From the NCBI GenBank assembly GCA_012512705.1, contig JAAZDR010000272.1:1-9707 (forward strand): a stretch of DNA of 9,707 bases, written 5' to 3'. The notes under the pieces are model-generated. The model did no database searches and had not been told where the DNA came from. It saw nothing but the letters and a program-made list of their open reading frames with translations. The DNA comes from Bacillota bacterium. GTDB lineage: Bacteria > Bacillota > Dethiobacteria > DTU022 > JAAZDR01. The position numbers and the translations under genes are program-made. Shown in pieces: positions 5,758 through 9,707 of this stretch (positions are counted from its first letter, which is position 1; every line of letters starts with the position of its first letter).

Positions 5758-6720
5758 TTGAAAGTTGGAATTCCTAGAGCTTTGCTTTACTATCAATATT
5801 TTCCGGGATGGAAAGCTTTTTTCCAGACCTTAGGTGTAGAAGTTGTTGTCTCCCCACCAACAACCAAGGCGATTATCAATGAGGGGATTAAGGTTGCCGT
5901 TGACGAGACCTGTCTGCCGGTAAAAGTTTTTTTTGGGCACGTGAGAGAGCTTGTACGTCAAAAGGTGGATTTTATTTTTGTCCCTCGCATTGTGAGCGTG
6001 GAAGAGGCTCGCTTTTTGTGCCCTAAATTTTTGGGTTTGCCAGAGATGACAAGCCAACTTTGCGGTGAGCTGCCGTATATATTACAACCTGAGATAGACT
6101 TGAGTAGGAAGGGTAAGGATTTTTTTGCGCCGTTAAAAAAAATCGCCTCTCGCTTTACTCTCAACCCTTGGCGCCGACGTCGCGCTTTAGTGGCTGCACA
6201 AGAAAACCTTAGTGCTTATCGCCAGCAACTACTTTCAGGTATGACACCTGCCTCTCTTTTAAACGGTGTAAGAAGTAATTCCTTTACTTGGGATCTTACT
6301 TTTGGCGTTGTCGGCCATCCTTATAACTTGAATGATTCTCTGCTCAGCGTTGCTCTCTTCGAACGTTTGGGGAAAATGGGTGTACGCATCATTACACCGG
6401 AAATGCTTGATGAACAAAAATTAAATGAAGGCGTGCGATATTTACAGAAAGATATTTTTTGGACCTTTGGCTGGCAAGCAGTCGGTGCCGCAAACTACCT
6501 CTCACAACACAAGGTTATTGACGGGATTATTAGTGTAGCTTCCTTTGGCTGCGGCCCTGATTCCTTGATAATGGAACTTATCGAACGCCGACTCAAACGT
6601 ATGCGCAACACTGTTCCCCTACTGACTCTTGTCCTCGACGAACATTCAGGGGAGGCTGGATTGGTCACTCGTTTGGAAGCTTTTATTGATATGGTTAGAT
6701 GGAGGAGGAAGGCCCGTTGA
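5758..6720 (+). CDS. CoA-protein-activase-like protein (COG3580/DUF2229 type), first of a pair
   Basis: Resembles the DUF2229 part of proteins annotated 'acyl-CoA dehydratase activase-related' or 'CoA protein activase'; the biochemical role of stand-alone forms is not established. The 320 residues start KVGIPRALLYYQYFPGW (2-18). Conserved cysteines are Cys52 in DETCLPVK, Cys88 in FLCPKFLGLPEM, Cys102, and Cys265 in SFGCGPDS, and the C-terminus has LDEHSGEAGLVTRLEAF (293-309). Such spaced cysteines could ligate an iron-sulfur cluster, which is inference. The start is TTG, 9 bases after GGAGG (5744-5748). There is no nucleotide-binding BcrA/BadF-type ATPase domain in this protein. It follows spoVAF after 29 bases, and its stop codon overlaps the start of the next gene, which encodes a related protein, suggesting a two-subunit complex. 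Confidence 0.8.
   Translation: MKVGIPRALLYYQYFPGWKAFFQTLGVEVVVSPPTTKAIINEGIKVAVDETCLPVKVFFGHVRELVRQKVDFIFVPRIVSVEEARFLCPKFLGLPEMTSQLCGELPYILQPEIDLSRKGKDFFAPLKKIASRFTLNPWRRRRALVAAQENLSAYRQQLLSGMTPASLLNGVRSNSFTWDLTFGVVGHPYNLNDSLLSVALFERLGKMGVRIITPEMLDEQKLNEGVRYLQKDIFWTFGWQAVGAANYLSQHKVIDGIISVASFGCGPDSLIMELIERRLKRMRNTVPLLTLVLDEHSGEAGLVTRLEAFIDMVRWRRKAR
6701..6708 (+). promoter_or_regulatory. Ribosome-binding site inside the end of the first activase-like gene
   Basis: GGAGGAGG lies 8 bases before TTG 6717. An in-frame ATG at 6699 overlaps this site and so cannot be served by it. This moves the start of the second activase-like gene to TTG 6717, which shares bases with the upstream TGA stop. Confidence 0.7.
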
Positions 6721-7853
6721 AAATTACTTTTCCTCATATGGGAAGTTTATGGATACCTTTAAAAGGTCTCTTTAATGATCTCGGTTTTGAAGTAGTTCCC
6801 CCCCCGCCAGTGACTAAACGGGCAATAACTTTAGGGGCGCGACATTCCCCTGAGTTCGCTTGTCTACCATTTAAAATTAACGTTGGCAATTTTATTGAAA
6901 GCCTTGAACAGGGTGCCGATACAATTGTAATGGGCGGTGGATGTGGGCCGTGCCGTTTTGGTTATTATGCTCAGGTGGAAAAAGAAATTTTACTTGATCT
7001 AGGCTATAACTTTGAAATGATTGTTATTGAGCCCCCTCAGGGTAATCTTATAGAGTGGTTGGGAAGGTTGAGGCTGTTTGGTAACAACTGCCATTGGCGG
7101 GAGATTACTGCTGCTTTATTGCTGGCGTGGCATAAAATAAAAGTTATAGATAGGTTGCACCGCTTGTTGCTTTGGGCCAGACCCCGCGGGAGCGCAGAAA
7201 AAATTACTAATATCTATAATGAGTATCTAACTAAAGTTGACCAAGCCCAAAATTTAAAATTGCTTAAAAAAGTAGATCAAGATGCTCAACAAGCGCTTAA
7301 AAAGGTGGTTTATAATAAACATAAACAATGTCTGCGGATTGCCCTTGTTGGTGAAATTTTTATGCTTTTAGAACCATTTGTCAATTTAAATATTGAGCAG
7401 GTTCTCGGTGAAAGAGGTGTGGAAGTAGAGCGGAGTATCTATCTTTCCGATTGGATCCGGGATCATATTTTGTCAGACCCTCGTAGGATTAGAGCACGCA
7501 ATCGCTTTAAGAAAGCAGCGCGGCCATTTTTAAATCATTTTATCGGGGGGCATGGTTGGGAATCCATCGGCGAGTCGGTACTTTATGCCGAGCGCGGCTT
7601 TGACGGGGCTATTCATATACTGCCCTTTACATGTACACCAGAGATCGTTGCCCAAAGTATATTGCCGCGTATTAGTAAATGCTATGATTTTCCGATTGTT
7701 TCCTTTTCTTTGGACGAGCATTCGGGGTTAGGCGGTTTTATTACGCGTCTGGAGGCATTCTTAGATTTATTGTCATCAAAAAAAATAAAGCACGGCACGA
7801 GGTGGGATAAACCTTGTGCTGTTTTTTCTTTAGATACTTTATGGTATAATTAA
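6717..7853 (+). CDS. CoA-protein-activase-like protein (COG3581 type), second of a pair
   Basis: Partner of the preceding gene; role not established. From TTG 6717 it has 378 residues. The N-terminal part reads KITFPHMGSLWIPL (2-15), then SPEFACLPFKI (44-54, Cys49), GNFIESLEQGAD (58-69) and the Cys pair GGGCGPCRFGYY (73-84, Cys76 and Cys79), typical of the family. The C-terminal part has Cys306 in TCTPEI, a second Cys at 322, and LDEHSGLGGFITRLEAF (332-348), which closely repeats the end of the upstream protein, so the two are paralogues. The TTG overlaps the upstream TGA (TTGA), pointing to translational coupling. The last 25 or so residues (from about 354) are unlike the family: they are encoded by DNA that also forms a terminator and a promoter, so the C-terminal tail is probably non-conserved. 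ATG 6699 (384 residues) is the alternative start. Confidence 0.8.
   Translation: MKITFPHMGSLWIPLKGLFNDLGFEVVPPPPVTKRAITLGARHSPEFACLPFKINVGNFIESLEQGADTIVMGGGCGPCRFGYYAQVEKEILLDLGYNFEMIVIEPPQGNLIEWLGRLRLFGNNCHWREITAALLLAWHKIKVIDRLHRLLLWARPRGSAEKITNIYNEYLTKVDQAQNLKLLKKVDQDAQQALKKVVYNKHKQCLRIALVGEIFMLLEPFVNLNIEQVLGERGVEVERSIYLSDWIRDHILSDPRRIRARNRFKKAARPFLNHFIGGHGWESIGESVLYAERGFDGAIHILPFTCTPEIVAQSILPRISKCYDFPIVSFSLDEHSGLGGFITRLEAFLDLLSSKKIKHGTRWDKPCAVFSLDTLWYN
7792..7831 (+). terminator. Intrinsic terminator embedded in the 3' end of the second activase-like gene
   Basis: ACGGCACGAGG (7792-7802) pairs with CCTTGTGCTGT (7812-7822) over 11 bp (two G-U pairs) around a 9-base loop, followed by TTTTTT then CTTT. 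It lies upstream of the stop codon at 7851-7853, so a transcript ended here would lack a stop codon for this reading frame. It probably ends the spoVAF-activase unit. Confidence 0.75.
7842..7850 (+). promoter_or_regulatory. Extended -10 sigma-A-type promoter for the tRNA nucleotidyltransferase unit
   Basis: TGGTATAAT has a perfect TATAAT hexamer (7845-7850) preceded by the TGN extension. Only the T run of the terminator lies at the -35 distance, so no good -35 hexamer is seen, which is tolerated by extended -10 promoters. Transcription would begin near 7857, about 55 bases before ATG 7913. Confidence 0.65.
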
Positions 7854-7912
7854 GCAGTAACTTTAAGAGATAACTGATGCTTCTGCGTCTAAATTTACCG
7901 AAAAGGAGAAAA

Positions 7913-9199
7913 ATGGCTATTGATAAGTTAAAAGATCTTACTCCTTTAATTAATACCGTTTTATCCCGTAAAACACAGGCCTTAATTTTACTTTTGAGCC
8001 AGATAGCTGCGAAAAGAAATTATACTGTTTATCTCGTTGGGGGCACTGTTCGAGATCTATTGTTGGGGAAAGAGAGTAGAGATTTAGATTTCGCCGTTCA
8101 ACCGGATGCCATCTCCTTTGCAGAAATAATAAACACTTATCTAAAAGGGAAGTTGCAAACTTTTGCACAATTTGGGACAGCAAGAATTTTGCTTCCTAGC
8201 GGTAAAGATCTTGACCTGGTAACGCCTAGGCGTGAGTTTTATGCGGCACCAGGTGACTCCCCTGAGGTAGAAAAATCTGACCTAAAAAATGATCTCCACC
8301 GGCGTGATTTCACAATTAATACTATGGCCTGCAGCATAAATCTTAAAAATTTTGGCTTCTTGTATGATTTTTTTGGCGGCTACAGCGATTTACAGCAAGG
8401 GTTGATTCGTGTTCTTTACAATCTAAGTTTCATTGACGATCCTTTGCGCATTTTCAGGGCGATACGCTTTGAGCAAAGGTTTGGTTTTCAAATTGAAAAG
8501 GAAACATATACTTTTTTGCAACGTGCTGTGCAGGAAAAGGTTGTTGAGCGAGTCAGCAGAGGCAAACTGAAGGCAGAGCTCGCCAGTCTTTTAACAGAAG
8601 AATATCCGCCGGCAATATTGCGCAGATTACAGGATATCGGTTTGTTCCCATACCTTTTTCCCGCGCTAAGGCTAAGCTCCCATAACTGGTATTTAGTGGA
8701 AAAAGCATATAGGTTATTGTTAAAGAAGAAAAATGCAGGGGAAAGGCCTATCGAACCATTGGTTCTTTATCTTTGCAGCTTTTACTTCCGCCCAGGAGAG
8801 TTTGATATACGTTCCGCTTGTCGGAACCTGCGTCTGCCGAAAAAAATGAGTAAAAAAATTATTGAAATTATGGAAAGAACACCTTCTTTATTAGAGAAAC
8901 TGTCCGGGGATAAGCTTAGTGATAGTGAGCTTTTTGCCCTGCTAGAGCCCTTGTCATTGGAACACCGTTCTTTTCTGGAGGTAGTTGGATCGGAAAAGGT
9001 GTGTTCGCGCTTGCAATATTATCATGATAGGCTGGTTAATATACGTCCTTTTTTAAATGGGAAAGACCTTGAAGCATTGGGTTTCCCTCCCGGGCCAATT
9101 TATACTGAAATTTTGGAAGCCGTAAAAAAAGCCCGACTTAATGGGGAGATCTTAACCCGCAAAGAGGAAGAAGAATATGTTCGGAAATATTTTAGTTGA
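7913..9199 (+). CDS. cca: tRNA nucleotidyltransferase / poly(A) polymerase family (CCA- or A-adding)
   Basis: Class II nucleotidyltransferase that builds or repairs the 3' CCA end of tRNA without a template, in the cytosol. The 428 residues show LVGGTVRDLLLG (41-52), the metal-binding RDLDF (56-60, Asp57 and Asp59) with a third acid at DLDLV (Asp101), RRDFTINTMA (130-139), and DPLRIFRAIRFEQRFGF (176-192), then a helical C-terminal half ending LEALGFPPGPIYTEIL...LTRKEEEEYV. These last two stretches resemble the A-adding/CBS-linked branch more than Bacillus-type CCA enzymes, although the DHH and CBS domains of long forms are absent. ATG 7913 is preferred because AAAAGGAG (7901-7908) lies just upstream; an ATG at 7877 gives 12 more residues with a poorer site. 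Its own promoter lies at 7842-7850. The M50 protease gene follows after 15 bases. Confidence 0.9.
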   Translation: MAIDKLKDLTPLINTVLSRKTQALILLLSQIAAKRNYTVYLVGGTVRDLLLGKESRDLDFAVQPDAISFAEIINTYLKGKLQTFAQFGTARILLPSGKDLDLVTPRREFYAAPGDSPEVEKSDLKNDLHRRDFTINTMACSINLKNFGFLYDFFGGYSDLQQGLIRVLYNLSFIDDPLRIFRAIRFEQRFGFQIEKETYTFLQRAVQEKVVERVSRGKLKAELASLLTEEYPPAILRRLQDIGLFPYLFPALRLSSHNWYLVEKAYRLLLKKKNAGERPIEPLVLYLCSFYFRPGEFDIRSACRNLRLPKKMSKKIIEIMERTPSLLEKLSGDKLSDSELFALLEPLSLEHRSFLEVVGSEKVCSRLQYYHDRLVNIRPFLNGKDLEALGFPPGPIYTEILEAVKKARLNGEILTRKEEEEYVRKYFS

Positions 9200-9214
9200 G
9201 AAAGGGGCTGGATT

Positions 9215-9707
9215 ATGCTATCTGATTTACTCTATTCTCTACCAGCGATCCTTATTGCCCTGACAGTACATGAATATGCCCACGCCCGTGTTGCTTATGC
9301 TTTTGGTGATCCTACGGCTAAACTTCAAGGGCGTCTTTCTCTTAACCCTTTGGACCATATTGACCCGATCGGGCTGTTAATGCTGATTATCGCCCGCTTT
9401 GGTTGGGCAAAGCCGGTTCCGATTAACCCTTTCAATTTTCATGATCGTCGCCAGGGGATACTCTGGGTTTCTTTGGCCGGTCCTCTTACCAATTTTATTG
9501 CCGGTTTTTTTAGTATGTTTTTATTTTCGGTTTTGACGCCAGCGGTTCCCTATCAGTTGCAGGCGGCGTTTACTAGATTTTTTATAAACCTGATTATTAT
9601 CAATGTCTACCTTGCTGTTTTTAACCTTATTCCTCTACCGCCTCTAGATGGATCAAAAATACTTGCTTCACTGCTGCCTCATCGTTATCGATTTTCATTT
9701 CAGCAGA
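9215..9707 (+). CDS. Site-2 protease family membrane metalloprotease (peptidase M50), 5' part
   Basis: Zinc-dependent intramembrane protease of the Rip/YwhC-like branch; substrate unknown. ATG 9215 is preceded by AAAGGGG (9201-9207), 7 bases upstream. The 164 visible residues hold the zinc-binding HEYAH (19-23) in the first membrane span, the family motif GRLSLNPLDHIDPIG (39-53), WAKPVPINP (64-72), the LAGPLTNF stretch (87-94) that begins another span, and NLIPLPPLDGSKIL (137-150), where Asp145 is the third zinc ligand. All catalytic residues are therefore present. The reading frame is open to the last base, so only the C-terminal tail is missing; the family is usually 200-230 residues. It is probably co-transcribed with the tRNA nucleotidyltransferase gene 15 bases upstream. 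In many Clostridia this gene precedes trpS and scpAB, which would lie outside the window. Confidence 0.93.
   Translation, partial: MLSDLLYSLPAILIALTVHEYAHARVAYAFGDPTAKLQGRLSLNPLDHIDPIGLLMLIIARFGWAKPVPINPFNFHDRRQGILWVSLAGPLTNFIAGFFSMFLFSVLTPAVPYQLQAAFTRFFINLIIINVYLAVFNLIPLPPLDGSKILASLLPHRYRFSFQQ

Overview
The window comes from an endospore-forming member of the Bacillota, most likely a Clostridia lineage of the Desulfotomaculum/Pelotomaculum/Syntrophomonas type. The grounds are the spoIIA sporulation operon, a SpoVAF spore membrane protein, strong AAAGGAGG ribosome-binding sites, frequent TTG starts and a moderately AT-rich base composition. All genes read on the + strand. The lineage is an inference from gene content and order; the spore-forming lifestyle is firm.

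Layout. (1) 1-798: 3' part of a pyrimidine-nucleoside phosphorylase gene. (2) 839-2032: a secreted D-Ala-D-Ala carboxypeptidase in the DacF position, closed by an intrinsic terminator. (3) 2066-3655: a sigma-H-type promoter matching the consensus at every position, then spoIIAA, spoIIAB and sigF, with a terminator that begins inside the sigF stop codon. (4) 3730-4174: a 55-residue single-span membrane protein and a dodecin-family protein. A 14-bp perfect hairpin lies just after them (4189-4218). (5) 4250-7853: spoVAF (TTG start), then two related cysteine-bearing proteins of the 'CoA protein activase' type (COG3580-like and COG3581-like), the second translationally coupled to the first. A terminator and an extended -10 promoter are embedded in the 3' end of the second coding region. 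(6) 7913-9199: a tRNA nucleotidyltransferase whose signatures lean towards the A-adding/poly(A) polymerase branch, then the 5' part of a site-2-protease (M50) gene that runs off the window at 9707.

How the genes work together. SpoIIAA, SpoIIAB and sigma-F form the partner-switching module that restricts early forespore transcription to the forespore. The carboxypeptidase upstream is the usual syntenic partner and trims peptidoglycan peptides. SpoVAF is a late forespore membrane protein tied to germination. In the Bacillus layout the spoVA genes directly follow sigF. Here only spoVAF is in the window, and the small membrane protein and dodecin occupy the place where spoVAA-AE would be expected. 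The cca and M50 genes look like the start of a separate housekeeping unit with its own promoter.

Most likely under-described content: the activase-like pair coupled to spoVAF, with no ATPase or dehydratase partner in view, and the 55-residue membrane protein after sigF. No mobile elements, CRISPR arrays, tRNA or rRNA genes were seen. No gene-free stretch exceeds 300 bases once the 55-residue protein is accepted.
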